Source: Sphingomonadaceae bacterium
Lineage (GTDB): Bacteria > Pseudomonadota > Alphaproteobacteria > Sphingomonadales > Sphingomonadaceae
Direction: 5' to 3'
NCBI GenBank assembly: GCA_016742125.1
Contig: JACVCM010000001.1
Span: 44,533 to 108,532 of the forward strand
Length of the DNA: 64,000 nucleotides
In this document: positions 1 to 9,051 of the stretch, piece after piece
How the letters are laid out: each line of letters opens with the position of its first letter
Numbering within the stretch: position 1 is the stretch's first letter
Program-made: the position numbers and the translations under genes
The notes under the pieces: model-generated
What the model was told of the DNA's origin: nothing
Seen by the model: the letters and a program-made list of their open reading frames with translations, nothing else
Database searches by the model: none

Positions 1-40
1 GCGCCGATAGCGGGCGCTCCGTCCTATATCAAGTCCGAAT

Positions 41-361
41 TTAGATGTCTTCCGGCTCGTCGCCATCGTCGCTGGGAACACCCAGATCTTCGTCGCCACC
101 AAGGTCGACATCATTGTCGGGCGATACGTCGCCGTCGACTGCATCGACATCGATGTCGAGATCGTCATCGGCCAGATCGGAATCGTCCTTCTTCTTTTCG
201 ACTTCCTCGAACGGCAGCGGCTGTTTCGATTTCAGCACAGGTTCGGGCGTCCACTGGTTGCTGCATTCAATGCATTCGACAGGGTCTTCCTTGCCCAGAT
301 CGTAGAAACGTGTGCCGCATTTCGGGCAAGTGCGCTTGGTTCCCCATTCAGCCTTGATCAT
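41..361 (-). CDS. TIGR02300 family acidic protein
   Basis: A 106-residue protein whose N-terminus reads MIKAEWGTKRTCPKCGTRFY, followed by DL and a second Cys pair (CIEC), so a four-Cys zinc-ribbon-like head of about 35 residues. The remainder, from about residue 57, is almost entirely Asp/Glu. This matches the alphaproteobacterial TIGR02300 (FYDLN acid) family, whose function is unknown. The frame stays open further upstream, but family members begin at MIKAEWG, so I use the ATG at 361. The gene is divergent from aroA and separated from it by a compound repeat. The acidic tail may bind basic proteins or metal; that is only a guess. Confidence 0.85.
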   Translation of the reverse strand: MIKAEWGTKRTCPKCGTRFYDLGKEDPVECIECSNQWTPEPVLKSKQPLPFEEVEKKKDDSDLADDDLDIDVDAVDGDVSPDNDVDLGGDEDLGVPSDDGDEPEDI

Positions 362-486
362 GGCAGGCTCAAATCCTTCGATAAAATTACTGGAAAGGCT
401 TGTCCGCAAAGGGACTCGCGCCAAATCGGCGCTGCCCCTGCCACATTGTGAGGCGGCTGTCAAAAAACAAGTGCTGTCCTCTTTAT

Positions 487-624
487 CCTCCCCATCGACT
501 TGCGATGGGGAGGTGGCGCGCTGGAGCGAAGCGGAAGCGCGACGGAGGGGCCTGCAACGTCGAAGGCCCCTCCACCACTCGCTGCGCGAGCGGTCCCCCT
601 CCCCATCGCAAGTCGATGGGGAGG
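487..624. repeat. Compound palindromic repeat, family A (two-armed copy)
   Basis: Two 27-nt hairpins bound the element. The first (487-513) has arms CCTCCCCATCG and CGATGGGGAGG around loop ACTTG. The second (598-624) is its reverse complement. Between them lies another inverted repeat built on GGAGGGGCCT / AGGCCCCTCC and a GCGCTGGAGCGAAGCGGAAGCG stretch. A near-identical two-armed copy lies at 58694-58836, and single hairpins of the same family at 13743, 57166 and 61993. There is no open frame or target-site duplication that I can see. It resembles a REP/BIME-type element filling the gap between the TIGR02300 gene and aroA. Confidence 0.85.
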
Positions 625-679
625 ATTCAGATCGGTTGCGTTGACTTAATCGGTTGGCCTCGGCAAAGCAGCCGCGCAT

Positions 680-2008
680 ATGCACAGCACTTTCCCCCTC
701 CCCGCCACATTCCGCAATGAAGGCCCGTTGCGCGGCACTGTCCGCGTACCCGGCGACAAGTCGATTTCGCACCGTTCGTTGATGTTAAGCGCGCTCGCCG
801 TCGGGGAAAGCCGGATTTCGGGATTGCTGGAAGGCGAAGACGTGCTCGCCACCGCCGCCGCGATGCGGGCTATGGGCGCGCATATCGAACGCGACGGTGA
901 CGGCACATGGACCGTTCACGGCGTCGGTGTCGGCGGGCTGATGCAGCCGGAAACGGCGCTCGATATGGGCAATAGCGGAACGTCGACGCGGTTGCTCATG
1001 GGGCTCGTTGCAAGCCACCGGCTGACCACGACCTTCATCGGCGATGCCTCGCTGTCCAAACGCCCGATGGGCCGCGTCATCGATCCGCTGAGCCTGATGG
1101 GCGCGGAGTTCACGGCTAGCCCGGGCGGCACATTGCCATTGATGGTGCGCGGATTGGTGCCGGCCATCCCGATTAGTTACCGACTGCCCGTGGCCTCGGC
1201 ACAGGTAAAAAGCGCCGTGCTGCTAGCTGGCTTGAATGCACCCGGCATCACCGAAGTCATTGAACCTGTCCCGACCCGCGACCACAGCGAACGGATGCTG
1301 CGCGGTTTCGGTGCGGAATTAAGCGTCGAGGTCGATGCTGACGGCGTCCGCCATATCCGCCTCACCGGCGAAGCCGAACTCAAGCCGCAGATCATAGAAG
1401 TCCCCGGCGACCCCTCCTCTGCCGCTTTTCCGATTGTCGCCGCGCTGATCACGCCGGGCAGCGAAGTGACTGTCACTCATGTCGGCATGAACCCGACTCG
1501 CACCGGCATCTACAAGATGCTCAAGGCAATGGGCGCTGACCTGACCTATAGCAACGAACGCGAAGTCGGCGGCGAGCCGGTCGCCGACATTACCGCGCGT
1601 CATTCGGTCTTACGCGGCATAGAAGTCCCGCCAGACGTCGCACCGAGTATGATAGACGAATTTCCCGTGTTTTTCGTCGCGGCCAGCGTCGCCCAGGGTC
1701 GCACCACCACCAGCGGCCTCGACGAACTGCGCGTCAAGGAAAGCGACCGGCTGGCGCTGATGGCGGCGGGCCTGAAAGCCATCGGCGCAAAGGTCGAGGA
1801 ACGCGAAGACGGGCTCGTCATCGACGGCACGGGCGGCGAACCGCTTGAAGGCGGCGCAACCATCGCCAGCGCCCTAGACCACCGCATTGCGATGAGTTTC
1901 GCCGTGGCGGGGCAGCATTGTTATCATGGCGTTACGGTTGACGATGTGTCGCCGATTGCGACCAGCTTCCCTACTTTCGAGGCGATGCTGGCGGCATTGG
2001 CAGCATGA
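680..2008 (+). CDS. aroA: 3-phosphoshikimate 1-carboxyvinyltransferase (EPSP synthase)
   Basis: Makes 5-enolpyruvylshikimate-3-phosphate from shikimate-3-phosphate and PEP, the sixth step of the shikimate pathway, in the cytoplasm. The 442 residues carry the family landmarks PGDKSISHR (24-32), GNSGT (97-101), [19 protein letters not shown] and LRVKESDR. The sequence is most like the CP4-type class II enzymes. However, the residue that is Ala100 in glyphosate-insensitive CP4 is Gly100 here, as in sensitive enzymes, so tolerance should not be assumed. No strong Shine-Dalgarno precedes the ATG. The stop overlaps the next gene by an ATGA junction, and the run continues into cmk and rpsA, the usual alphaproteobacterial order. 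Confidence 0.97.
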   Translation: MHSTFPLPATFRNEGPLRGTVRVPGDKSISHRSLMLSALAVGESRISGLLEGEDVLATAAAMRAMGAHIERDGDGTWTVHGVGVGGLMQPETALDMGNSGTSTRLLMGLVASHRLTTTFIGDASLSKRPMGRVIDPLSLMGAEFTASPGGTLPLMVRGLVPAIPISYRLPVASAQVKSAVLLAGLNAPGITEVIEPVPTRDHSERMLRGFGAELSVEVDADGVRHIRLTGEAELKPQIIEVPGDPSSAAFPIVAALITPGSEVTVTHVGMNPTRTGIYKMLKAMGADLTYSNEREVGGEPVADITARHSVLRGIEVPPDVAPSMIDEFPVFFVAASVAQGRTTTSGLDELRVKESDRLALMAAGLKAIGAKVEEREDGLVIDGTGGEPLEGGATIASALDHRIAMSFAVAGQHCYHGVTVDDVSPIATSFPTFEAMLAALAA

Positions 2009-2265
2009 GCGGGCTGGCCGCCGATATTATCGGCATTATCGGTAGCATCTTGTTTATCTCCGCCTTTGCTTATGCGAACGTGACAAAGGCGCTGAACAAG
2101 CTCTGGTTCAATGTGGCAAATCTTGCAGGCGCGATATGCCTGCTGATTTCATTGTCAGTGCATTTCAATCTGGCAGCGTTCATACTTGAGGCTGCGTGGG
2201 CTGTCATCGCACTGGCGGGAATCGTAGCGGCACTCGGCAAACCAAAAAACGAGACGCAGCCTTGA
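2005..2265 (+). CDS. Small CBU_0592-like membrane protein
   Basis: An 86-residue protein that is nearly all hydrophobic, with about three membrane-spanning segments (roughly residues 4-24, 33-52 and 56-77) and a short polar C-terminus. It resembles the uncharacterised CBU_0592 family of small inner-membrane proteins. Its ATG overlaps the aroA stop, and its own TGA overlaps the TTG start of cmk, so it is probably translationally coupled to both. No function can be read from the sequence. The position between two housekeeping genes does not itself imply a shikimate or nucleotide role. Confidence 0.75.
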   Translation: MSGLAADIIGIIGSILFISAFAYANVTKALNKLWFNVANLAGAICLLISLSVHFNLAAFILEAAWAVIALAGIVAALGKPKNETQP

Positions 2266-2888
2266 TCATCGCCGTTGACGGCCCCACTGCCTCGGGTAAA
2301 GGCACCATCGCCAAGGCGCTGGCCGAACATTATGGCCTGCCCTTTCTCGACACCGGCCTGCTTTATCGCGCGGTGGGCTATCAGGTCATGCAGAATGGCG
2401 GTGACCCGGACAATGCAGTCGATGCGCTGAAGGCGTGCGATTTCCCTGAAAGCATATTGGGCGACCATGCGTTGCGTAGCGAAACGGTGGGCGGCCTCGC
2501 CAGTCGGGTTTCTGTGCACCCCGAGGTGCGTGCCGCGCTCAATAAACGGCAAGTCGATTTTGCGCATCAGCCTGGCGGTGCTTTACTCGACGGGCGCGAT
2601 ATCGGGACGGTGATTGCACCCGATGCCGACGTGAAGCTGTTCGTCACCGCGCCCGCCGCCGTGCGTGCGGAGCGGCGACATGGCGAGATGGTGGCACGCG
2701 GGGTGGATGTTTCCTTTGAGGCCATCCTCGCCGATATCCATGCCCGCGACGAGCGTGATTCCGGCCGTGCAGCAGCCCCCCTCAAGCCCGCAGACGACGC
2801 GCTCTTGCTTGATACGGGCGATTTGACTATAGGCGGCGCCGTTCAAGCCGCGATAGCGCTGGTGGAGCGAAAGCTTCGCGAGGGTTAA
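2262..2888 (+). CDS. cmk: Cytidylate kinase
   Basis: Phosphorylates CMP and dCMP with ATP. The 208-residue protein opens with [20 protein letters not shown], the P-loop of the family, followed by FLDTGLLYRAVG, then LDGRDIGTVI and RDERDSGR, the nucleotide and CMP contact motifs. I place the start at TTG 2262, which overlaps the preceding stop (TTGA). The frame runs further upstream but the kinase fold begins directly at this point, and no ATG sits near it. The gene is in the conserved aroA-cmk-rpsA order. Confidence 0.93.
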   Translation: MIIAVDGPTASGKGTIAKALAEHYGLPFLDTGLLYRAVGYQVMQNGGDPDNAVDALKACDFPESILGDHALRSETVGGLASRVSVHPEVRAALNKRQVDFAHQPGGALLDGRDIGTVIAPDADVKLFVTAPAAVRAERRHGEMVARGVDVSFEAILADIHARDERDSGRAAAPLKPADDALLLDTGDLTIGGAVQAAIALVERKLREG

Positions 2889-2915
2889 GCGGCGGGGCGT
2901 TTCCATTGCGAACGC

Positions 2916-3006
2916 CGTCACCCTGAACTTGTTTCAGGGTCCATTTCTCCTCGCAGACCTTTGGTCAATGCTGATGGATGGATGCTGAAACAAGTTCAGC
3001 ATGACG
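2916..3006. repeat. Palindromic repeat, family B (two-armed copy)
   Basis: A hairpin at 2920-2940 (ACCCTGAA, loop CTTGT, TTCAGGGT) and an inverted partner at 2984-3000 (GCTGAA, loop ACAAG, TTCAGC) are bounded by CGTCA and TGACG ends about 45 nt apart. This is the REP-like sequence built on TGAAACAAGTTCAG that I associate with sphingomonads. A single-hairpin relative lies at 42211-42235. It separates cmk from rpsA. Confidence 0.8.
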
Positions 3007-3134
3007 TAGTGGATATATGGCAACCCTCTTAAAACGAACGCCTTTTCGGCATGGGGCCGCTGGGGCATTTCTGGTCAAAGACCATCGGAACCAACCGATT
3101 GGCCGGATAAAATGTAAGTAAGGAACTCTAACCT

Positions 3135-4841
3135 ATGGCAACTTCGCCAAACCCGACCCGCGACGATTTCGCGGCACTTCTCGACGAATCACTTGGTGGC
3201 GCCGACGGTGGCTTTGAAGGCCGCGTCGTAAAGGGCACCGTAACCGCGATCGACAATGACCATGCCGTAATCGACGTCGGTCTGAAATCAGAAGGCCGCG
3301 TGGCGCTGCGCGAATTCGCTATGCCCGGCCAGAAAGCCGACCTGAAAGTCGGCGACGAAGTCGAAGTCTATGTCGACCGCGTCGAAAATATGAACGGTGA
3401 GGCGATGCTGAGCCGTGACCGTGCCCGCCGCGAAGCCGCGTGGGATGTACTCGAAGGCGAATTCGACGCCGGCAACCGCGTCGACGGCGTTATCTTCGGT
3501 CGCGTCAAGGGTGGTTTCACCGTCGATCTTGGCGGCGCAGTGGCATTCTTGCCCGGTAGCCAGGTCGACGTCCGCCCCGTGCGCGACGTAGGTCCGCTGA
3601 TGGACATCGCGCAGCCATTCGTCATCCTGAAAATGGACCGCAAGCGCGGCAACATCGTTGTTTCGCGTCGCGCCATCCTTGAAGAAACTCGTGCAGAACA
3701 GCGCACCGGCCTGATCCAGAACCTCGCTGAAGGCCAGATCATCGACGGCGTTGTCAAGAATATCACCGACTATGGTGCGTTTGTCGACCTGGGCGGCATC
3801 GACGGCCTGCTGCACGTCACCGACATCAGCTACAAGCGTATCAACCACCCGAGCGAAGTCATCAACATCGGTGACACCGTCAAGGTCCAGATCGTCCGCA
3901 TCAACAAGGATACCCAGCGCATCAGCCTTGGCATGAAGCAGCTGGAGAGCGATCCGTGGGATGCTGCCGTCAAGAATTATCCGGTCGGCACGAAGCTCAA
4001 GGGCGCTGTCACGAACATCACCGAATATGGTGCATTCATTGAACTCGAACCCGGCATCGAGGGTCTGGTCCATGTTTCGGAAATGTCCTGGACCAAGAAG
4101 AACGTCCACCCGGGCAAGATCGTTTCGACCAGCCAGGAAGTCGACGTCGTCGTTCTCGACATCGACATGGAAAAGCGCCGCATTTCGCTCGGCCTCAAGC
4201 AGGCTCAGGACAATCCGTGGGCGTCGTTCGCAGAGAAGTTCCCCGTCGGTTCGACCGTCGAAGGCGAAGTCAAGAATGCGACCGAGTTCGGCCTGTTCAT
4301 CGGCCTCGACGGCGATGTCGACGGCATGGTCCACATGTCGGATATCGCATGGGGTATTTCCGGCGAGGAAGCGTTGCACCTCCACCGCAAAGGCGAAACC
4401 GTCAAGGCCGTGGTACTCGATATCGACGCCGAGAAAGAACGTATCTCGCTGGGTATCAAGCAGCTTGAAAAGGGTGCCCCTTCGGCAGCTGGCGCTGCTT
4501 CGGCTGGCGGCCTGAAGAAGGGTGCGAGCGTCACCGTTACCGTTCTTGAAGTCCGCGATGGCGGCCTTGAAGTACAGGCAGGCGAAGACGGCGCGACCGG
4601 CTTTATCAAGCGCGCCGACCTTGGCCGCGACCGCGACGAGCAGCGTCCGGACCGCTTCCAGGTCGGTCAGAAGTTCGACGCGATGGTCACCGGGTTCGAC
4701 CGTTCGAAGAAGCCGAATTTCTCGGTCAAAGCGCTTCAGCTGGCCGAAGAAAAGCAGGCTGTCGAACAATATGGTTCGTCCGACTCGGGCGCATCGCTTG
4801 GCGATATTCTGGGCGAGGCACTGAAGAGCGCGAAGAAGTAA
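3135..4841 (+). CDS. rpsA: 30S ribosomal protein S1
   Basis: Ribosomal protein S1 helps mRNA bind the small subunit. The 568 residues contain six S1/OB-fold repeats, starting at about residues 28, 115, 200, 287, 374 and 466. Repeats three to five carry the typical DYGAFVDL / EYGAFIEL / EFGLFIGL and GLLHVTDIS / GLVHVSEMS / GMVHMSDIA strings. An AAGGAAC Shine-Dalgarno at 3120-3126 precedes the ATG by a normal distance. The 246-nt gap from cmk holds a repeat and the likely promoter, with a TGGTC AAA GACCA hairpin in the leader. A strong terminator follows. Confidence 0.98.
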   Translation: MATSPNPTRDDFAALLDESLGGADGGFEGRVVKGTVTAIDNDHAVIDVGLKSEGRVALREFAMPGQKADLKVGDEVEVYVDRVENMNGEAMLSRDRARREAAWDVLEGEFDAGNRVDGVIFGRVKGGFTVDLGGAVAFLPGSQVDVRPVRDVGPLMDIAQPFVILKMDRKRGNIVVSRRAILEETRAEQRTGLIQNLAEGQIIDGVVKNITDYGAFVDLGGIDGLLHVTDISYKRINHPSEVINIGDTVKVQIVRINKDTQRISLGMKQLESDPWDAAVKNYPVGTKLKGAVTNITEYGAFIELEPGIEGLVHVSEMSWTKKNVHPGKIVSTSQEVDVVVLDIDMEKRRISLGLKQAQDNPWASFAEKFPVGSTVEGEVKNATEFGLFIGLDGDVDGMVHMSDIAWGISGEEALHLHRKGETVKAVVLDIDAEKERISLGIKQLEKGAPSAAGAASAGGLKKGASVTVTVLEVRDGGLEVQAGEDGATGFIKRADLGRDRDEQRPDRFQVGQKFDAMVTGFDRSKKPNFSVKALQLAEEKQAVEQYGSSDSGASLGDILGEALKSAKK

Positions 4842-4880
4842 GATCGGGCTTTATAACCAAAGTTCCAGTTTTGGGACACA

Positions 4881-4915
4881 AAACCCGCCCTTGGCAACAG
4901 GGGCGGGTTTTTGCT
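4881..4915 (+). terminator. Intrinsic terminator after rpsA
   Basis: A perfect 10-bp stem, AAACCCGCCC / GGGCGGGTTT, with loop TTGGCAACAG ends in a short T run, 40 nt after the rpsA stop. It should separate rpsA from ihfB transcription. Confidence 0.9.
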
Positions 4916-5063
4916 GCCTTCCTGCAAACGACTGCACAGTAAATGCGTTGTAAAACGGGAGATTTTCTGTCAGCTTTGCGTTTCCCGAACCGGAGCCGCT
5001 TGGTCGCATGGCATCCAAATAGAGGTCGGGCCTTGGCCAAAAAATATATGAAGGGCTTTGCAC

Positions 5064-5342
5064 ATGATCCGGTCCGAATTGATCAAGAAACTCGAAGTTG
5101 AAAACCCAGAGCTGAAAACCGAAGAGATCGAGAAAATCGTCGATCTGTTTTTCAACCAGATCATCCAGCGACTGGCCGATGGCGGCCGTGTCGAACTCCG
5201 CGGCTTCGGCGCCTTTTCGACACGCGATCGCTCCCCGCGCAAGGGCCGCAACCCCCGCACAGGTGCCTCGGTCGAGGTTCCTTCCAAACGGGTTCCCTAT
5301 TTCAAGCCCGGCAAGGAAGTGCGCGAGCAGCTGAACCGCTAG
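5064..5342 (+). CDS. ihfB: Integration host factor subunit beta
   Basis: The beta half of the IHF heterodimer, a DNA-bending nucleoid protein that assists sigma-54 promoters, replication and recombination. The 92 residues start MIRSELIKKLE, the canonical IHF-beta start. They contain the HU/IHF signature GRNPRTGASVEVPSKRVPYF and the intercalating Pro in the RNPRTG loop. A TTG lies two codons upstream, but the ATG at 5064 has a GAAGGG Shine-Dalgarno at good spacing. The rpsA-ihfB order is conserved across Proteobacteria. Confidence 0.96.
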   Translation: MIRSELIKKLEVENPELKTEEIEKIVDLFFNQIIQRLADGGRVELRGFGAFSTRDRSPRKGRNPRTGASVEVPSKRVPYFKPGKEVREQLNR

Positions 5343-5350
5343 GTCGCAAC

Positions 5351-5389
5351 GATGTTCAGGTTTTCAGGCGGTATCCCGTCCTGAACATC
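5351..5389. other. 10-bp inverted repeat at the ihfB/permease convergence
   Basis: GATGTTCAGG (5351-5360) and CCTGAACATC (5380-5389) form a perfect 10-bp stem with a 19-nt spacer. It lies between the ihfB stop and the last codons of the opposite-strand ABC permease, so it could end transcription from either side. Neither side carries a clear T tract, and part of it is coding. Confidence 0.45.
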
Positions 5390-6123
5390 CATGAGATGAT
5401 TGCCAGGCAGACGATCAGGCAAATCGCCATGGCGGCGATGCTGACCTCTATTGCGACATCGCCCTGCCCAAAAAATGTCCACCGAAAGCCGCTGATCAGG
5501 TAGATCATCGGATTGAACAGCGTCAGCTTCTGCCACAGCGGCGGCAACATATCGATCGCATAGAAAGCGCCGCCCAGGAAGGTCAGCGGATAGACGACCA
5601 GGAAGGGGATGACCTGCAACTGCTCGAAGCTCTTCGCCCAGATACCGATGATGAAGCCGAACAGGCAGAAGGTGATTACGATCAGCACCATGAAGACCAC
5701 CATCAGCAAGGGATATGCAATCTGCACATCCACGAACAGGTTCGCCGTCGCCAATATAATGCAACCGATCAGGATCGACTTGCTTGCCGCCGCGCCGACA
5801 TAGGCGATCACCATTTCGAACGGCGACATCGGCGCGGATAGCATCTCGTAAATCGTGCCCGTCCATTTCGGAAGATAGATGCCGAACGATGCGTTGTTGA
5901 TGCTCTCGGTGAACATCGTCAGCATCATCAGACCCGGCACGATGAATGCACCATAGGAAACATTGCCAATCTCTTCCATGCGGCTACCGATCGCGGACCC
6001 GAATACCACGAAATAGAGGCAGGTCATCACCACGGGCAGCATCAGGCTGGTCCAGACGGTACGACCGAAGCGCGCCATTTCGAATCGATACAATGCCCAG
6101 ATACCAGTCCAGTTGCCGATCAT
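5356..6123 (-). CDS. ABC-2 type transporter permease
   Basis: The membrane half of an export-type ABC transporter. The 255 residues show six hydrophobic segments and the ABC-2 signature region around [17 protein letters not shown], followed by [12 protein letters not shown], as in the YadH/NodJ-like family. It overlaps the ATPase gene upstream by an ATGA junction (6120-6123), so the two are translated together and form one transporter. The substrate is not evident. Related pairs export drugs or polysaccharide precursors. Confidence 0.92.
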   Translation of the reverse strand: MIGNWTGIWALYRFEMARFGRTVWTSLMLPVVMTCLYFVVFGSAIGSRMEEIGNVSYGAFIVPGLMMLTMFTESINNASFGIYLPKWTGTIYEMLSAPMSPFEMVIAYVGAAASKSILIGCIILATANLFVDVQIAYPLLMVVFMVLIVITFCLFGFIIGIWAKSFEQLQVIPFLVVYPLTFLGGAFYAIDMLPPLWQKLTLFNPMIYLISGFRWTFFGQGDVAIEVSIAAMAICLIVCLAIISWMFRTGYRLKT

Positions 6124-7055
6124 GCTGTGTCACCCTTTGAATGAACCAATCCCACAAATATGTCTTCCAGAGAGCTCTGTTTCGTGCGCAAATCCTTGAA
6201 CGACAGCCCGAGGTCGCTCATCCTGCGTAACAATGACGGCACACCGGTTGCGTCGGCTTGCGTGTCGAATTCATATACCAGCTCGTGTCCCTCGGCTTCC
6301 AGCGCCAAGTCCCAGTCGGTGAGGCCGTCGGGTATTGCGGTGAGCGGCTCGGCCAGGTTGAGGGTCAGGGTCTTGCGCCCCAGCTTGCGCATCAACGCAT
6401 GTTTTTCCTCGACCACTATAAGCTCGCCCTTGTTGATCACGCCAACCCGGTCCGCCATTTCCTCGGCTTCCTCGATATAGTGGGTGGTCAGGATGATGGT
6501 CACACCGCGTTCGCGCAGCGCGCGTACCATCGCCCACATGTCACGGCGCAATTCGACATCGACCCCCGCCGTCGGTTCGTCGAGAAACAGGATTTCGGGT
6601 TCGTGGCTCAACGCCTTGGCGATCATTACCCGGCGCTTCATCCCGCCCGACAGTTCCATGATCTTCGCATCGCGCTTGTCCCAGAGCGACAGGTCGCGCA
6701 GCAGCTGTTCGATGAAGGCCGGATTGCGTTTGCACCCGAACAGACCGCGGCTGAAGTTGACCGTGGTGATGACCTTTTCAAAGGCATCGGTGTGCAGTTC
6801 CTGTGGCACCAGACCGATCATCCGCCGGACCTTCCGAAACTCCCTGATATGGTCTCGCCCGTCAACCAGCACTGTCCCGCCGCTCGGCGTCACGATGCCG
6901 CAGATAATCGAAATCATTGTTGTCTTGCCTGCTCCGTTGGGCCCAAGCAGCGCAAAAATCTCGCCCTTCGCTATCTCGAGGTCGATCGTACTTAATGCAT
7001 GCTCGCCACCCGCATAGGTTTTGGACAGGCCGGATATCTGAATAATCGGAGGCAT
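6120..7055 (-). CDS. ABC transporter ATP-binding protein
   Basis: The ATPase half of the ABC-2 exporter. The 311 residues carry Walker A GPNGAGKT (38-45), the Q-loop region LVPQELH, the signature LSGGMKRRV, Walker [10 protein letters not shown] and the H-loop [12 protein letters not shown]-terminal extension of about 90 residues is typical of CcmA/YadG-like drug or lipid exporter ATPases. The frame stays open upstream, but the ABC domain starts at [14 protein letters not shown], so I use the ATG at 7055. It is the first gene of a two-gene leftward operon, head to head with tRNA-Leu(UAA). Confidence 0.93.
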   Translation of the reverse strand: MPPIIQISGLSKTYAGGEHALSTIDLEIAKGEIFALLGPNGAGKTTMISIICGIVTPSGGTVLVDGRDHIREFRKVRRMIGLVPQELHTDAFEKVITTVNFSRGLFGCKRNPAFIEQLLRDLSLWDKRDAKIMELSGGMKRRVMIAKALSHEPEILFLDEPTAGVDVELRRDMWAMVRALRERGVTIILTTHYIEEAEEMADRVGVINKGELIVVEEKHALMRKLGRKTLTLNLAEPLTAIPDGLTDWDLALEAEGHELVYEFDTQADATGVPSLLRRMSDLGLSFKDLRTKQSSLEDIFVGLVHSKGDTA

Positions 7056-7142
7056 ATTGTTTCCGGAGGGAGGGAGCGGGACGGAAGCGCTTGCCCTAGC
7101 GCCCCGCCTCGGCTTTAACAACGGCGCAAGGCAGCCCCTCGC

Positions 7143-7228
7143 GCGGATGTGGCGGAATGGTAGACGCTACAGACTTAAAATCTGTTGTCCTTTTGGGCGT
7201 GCGGGTTCGAGTCCCGCCATCCGCACCA
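7143..7228 (+). tRNA. tRNA-Leu (anticodon UAA)
   Basis: The acceptor arm is GCGGATG / CATCCGC with an encoded CCA. The anticodon stem ACAGA / TCTGT holds loop CTTAAAA, giving anticodon TAA. A long variable arm (TGTCCTTTTGGGCG) and the TGCGGGTTCGAGTCCCGC T-arm complete a class II tRNA of 86 nt including CCA. It reads UUA and UUG codons. Confidence 0.97.
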
Positions 7229-7280
7229 TCTTTTTAGGAACATTCCCAGGCGATGGAGCGGAAACAGGCATAGACCAACG

Positions 7281-8789
7281 CTAGTTCCTCGGTGCCTGCC
7301 GCCGGTAACTCAACGCTTCGGCAATGTGGATACGTCCGACATGCTCACTAGCGGCCAGATCCGCGATCGTGCGCGACACGCGCAATATTCTTGTATAGCC
7401 ACGTGCCGATAGCCGCATGGCTTCGGCAGCCTGTGCCAAAAGTTTCTGGCCCGGCTCGTCAGGTGTTCCGTAACTGCGCAGTGCATCGCCATCTAACTCG
7501 GCATTGGTGCGCATGCCTGTCCCTGCCAATCTGCTGCTCTGCACGTCCCGGGCGGCTTTGACTCGCGCAGCCACCTCGGCCGATCCCTCGGCAGGCGGCG
7601 GCAGGACAAGGTCCGCAGCGCTGACTGCCTGCACTTCGACATGCAGATCGATACGGTCGAGCAGCGGTCCCGAAATCTTCGCCTGATAGTCGGCGGCGCA
7701 GCGCGGGGCGCGACTGCACGCCAGTGCCGCATCGCCCAGATGTCCGCAGCGGCAGGGGTTCATCGCCGCGACCAACTGGACATTGGCTGGAAAGGTGACA
7801 TGACTGTTGGCGCGTGCCACGCTGACCTCGCCGGTTTCAAGCGGCTGACGAAGGCTGTCGAGTACGCCGCGCTGGAACTCCGGCAACTCGTCGAGAAACA
7901 ATATGCCAAGATGGGCAAGACTGACTTCACCGGGGCGTACACGCAACCCACCGCCGACAAGCGCCGGCATCGATGCGCTATGGTGCGGTGACCGGAAGGG
8001 CCGGGTACGCACCAGACGTCCGCCCTCAAGCGTGCCAGCTACCGAAGCGATCATCGAAACCTCAAGCGCCTCGGCCGGTGTCAATTCGGGCAGGATACCC
8101 GGCATGCAGGATGCCAACAGAGACTTTCCTGCTCCAGGTGGACCGACCATCACCAGATTGTGGCCCCCCGCGGCAGCGATCTCCAGCGCGCGCTTTGCCG
8201 TTTCCTGGCCTTTGACCATTTTTAGGTCGGGTCCGGCAACAGCCGGTTCGGCAACGCCCGGTTCCGGCGCGCGGAGCAATGCCTGTCCTTTCAGATGGTT
8301 GAGCAATGCAAGCAGGTCTGGCGCGGCAACCACCTCGATCTGCCCTGCCCAAGCGGCCTCGGGTCCCTGTGCGGCCGGGCAGATGAGGCCCATATTCCTG
8401 GACGATGCATGTAACGCCGCCAGCAACACGCCGGGTGATGAGGCAACGCGGCCATCAAGCCCGAGCTCGCCCACCACGACATATTGCGACAGCGCTTCGG
8501 CATCGGCGAGTCCCATGGCCGCCAACAGGGCAAGCGCGATCGGCAGGTCGTAATGCGAACCTTCCTTGGGCAGATCTGCAGGCGACAGGTTGATGGTTAT
8601 CCGTTTGGGCGGCAACGCCAGACCCAGCGCCGAAATCGCCGCACGCACACGCTCCCGGCTTTCGGCAACCGCCTTGTCGGGTAACCCCACGACGGCAAAA
8701 CCGACCATGCCGGGCGCGATCTGGCATTGCACTTCGACGCTGCGCGCCTCCAGCCCCAGATAGGCCACGGTCGATACGATCGACACCAT
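7281..8789 (-). CDS. YifB/ComM family Mg-chelatase-like AAA+ ATPase
   Basis: A 502-residue protein of the ComM/YifB family. ComM of naturally competent bacteria is a hexameric helicase that promotes branch migration during integration of incoming DNA. The order is an N-terminal lon-protease-like domain (residues 1-165, with the KRITINLSPADLPKEG string), an AAA+ Mg-chelatase core with Walker A GPPGAGKS (216-223), Walker B ILFLDELPEF, then FRSPHHSASMPALVGGG and NPCRCGHLGD, and a C-terminal lid. The start MVSIVSTVAYLG is the family start. The frame is open further upstream, but that stretch contains a large hairpin. It is convergent with tRNA-Leu. Confidence 0.9.
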   Translation of the reverse strand: MVSIVSTVAYLGLEARSVEVQCQIAPGMVGFAVVGLPDKAVAESRERVRAAISALGLALPPKRITINLSPADLPKEGSHYDLPIALALLAAMGLADAEALSQYVVVGELGLDGRVASSPGVLLAALHASSRNMGLICPAAQGPEAAWAGQIEVVAAPDLLALLNHLKGQALLRAPEPGVAEPAVAGPDLKMVKGQETAKRALEIAAAGGHNLVMVGPPGAGKSLLASCMPGILPELTPAEALEVSMIASVAGTLEGGRLVRTRPFRSPHHSASMPALVGGGLRVRPGEVSLAHLGILFLDELPEFQRGVLDSLRQPLETGEVSVARANSHVTFPANVQLVAAMNPCRCGHLGDAALACSRAPRCAADYQAKISGPLLDRIDLHVEVQAVSAADLVLPPPAEGSAEVAARVKAARDVQSSRLAGTGMRTNAELDGDALRSYGTPDEPGQKLLAQAAEAMRLSARGYTRILRVSRTIADLAASEHVGRIHIAEALSYRRQAPRN

Positions 8790-8820
8790 TTGCAATTGCC
8801 CCCCAAGCGATGTCGAGAAA

Positions 8821-8864
8821 GGCCCCCGCCGGACCGGGATGATTGTGAAGATCCGGCGGGGGCC
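8821..8864. other. 13-bp GC-rich inverted repeat in the yifB leader
   Basis: GGCCCCCGCCGGA (8821-8833) and TCCGGCGGGGGCC (8852-8864) pair perfectly over 13 bp around an 18-nt loop, 32 nt upstream of the yifB ATG. No T tract follows on either strand, so it is not a standard terminator. In the yifB transcript it would be a very stable leader hairpin. Confidence 0.6.
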
Positions 8865-8928
8865 CTGCCAACCGGTCCAGTGGTCGACACCGTTTGATGG
8901 CAGGGCGGGACCCGATGTCGCAATTCCC

Positions 8929-8950
8929 AACGGCTCGTATACGAACCGTT
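8929..8950. promoter_or_regulatory. 22-bp operator-like palindrome
   Basis: Half-sites AACGGCTCGTA and TACGAACCGTT match as reverse complements at 10 of 11 positions, with no spacer. The palindrome sits in the divergent gap between yifB (leftward) and the secreted ClpP-fold gene (rightward), about 140 nt from yifB and 100 nt from the other gene. It is a plausible binding site for a dimeric regulator. No regulator gene is adjacent. Confidence 0.4.
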
Positions 8951-9051
8951 CGCACATGCTCCAAACAGCGCCGAAGCGCCGAATGTCCCTAAGTTTCGTT
9001 TAACCCTTTACAGTGACAGGTTTTCAATAGGGTCTGGCCCATTGGACTGGG

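Noticed and set aside
3288..4769. Long open frame (493 codons) antisense to rpsA
   Set aside because: rpsA is unambiguous, and the antisense product is compositionally odd (Asp, Val and Phe rich repeats mirroring the S1 repeats).
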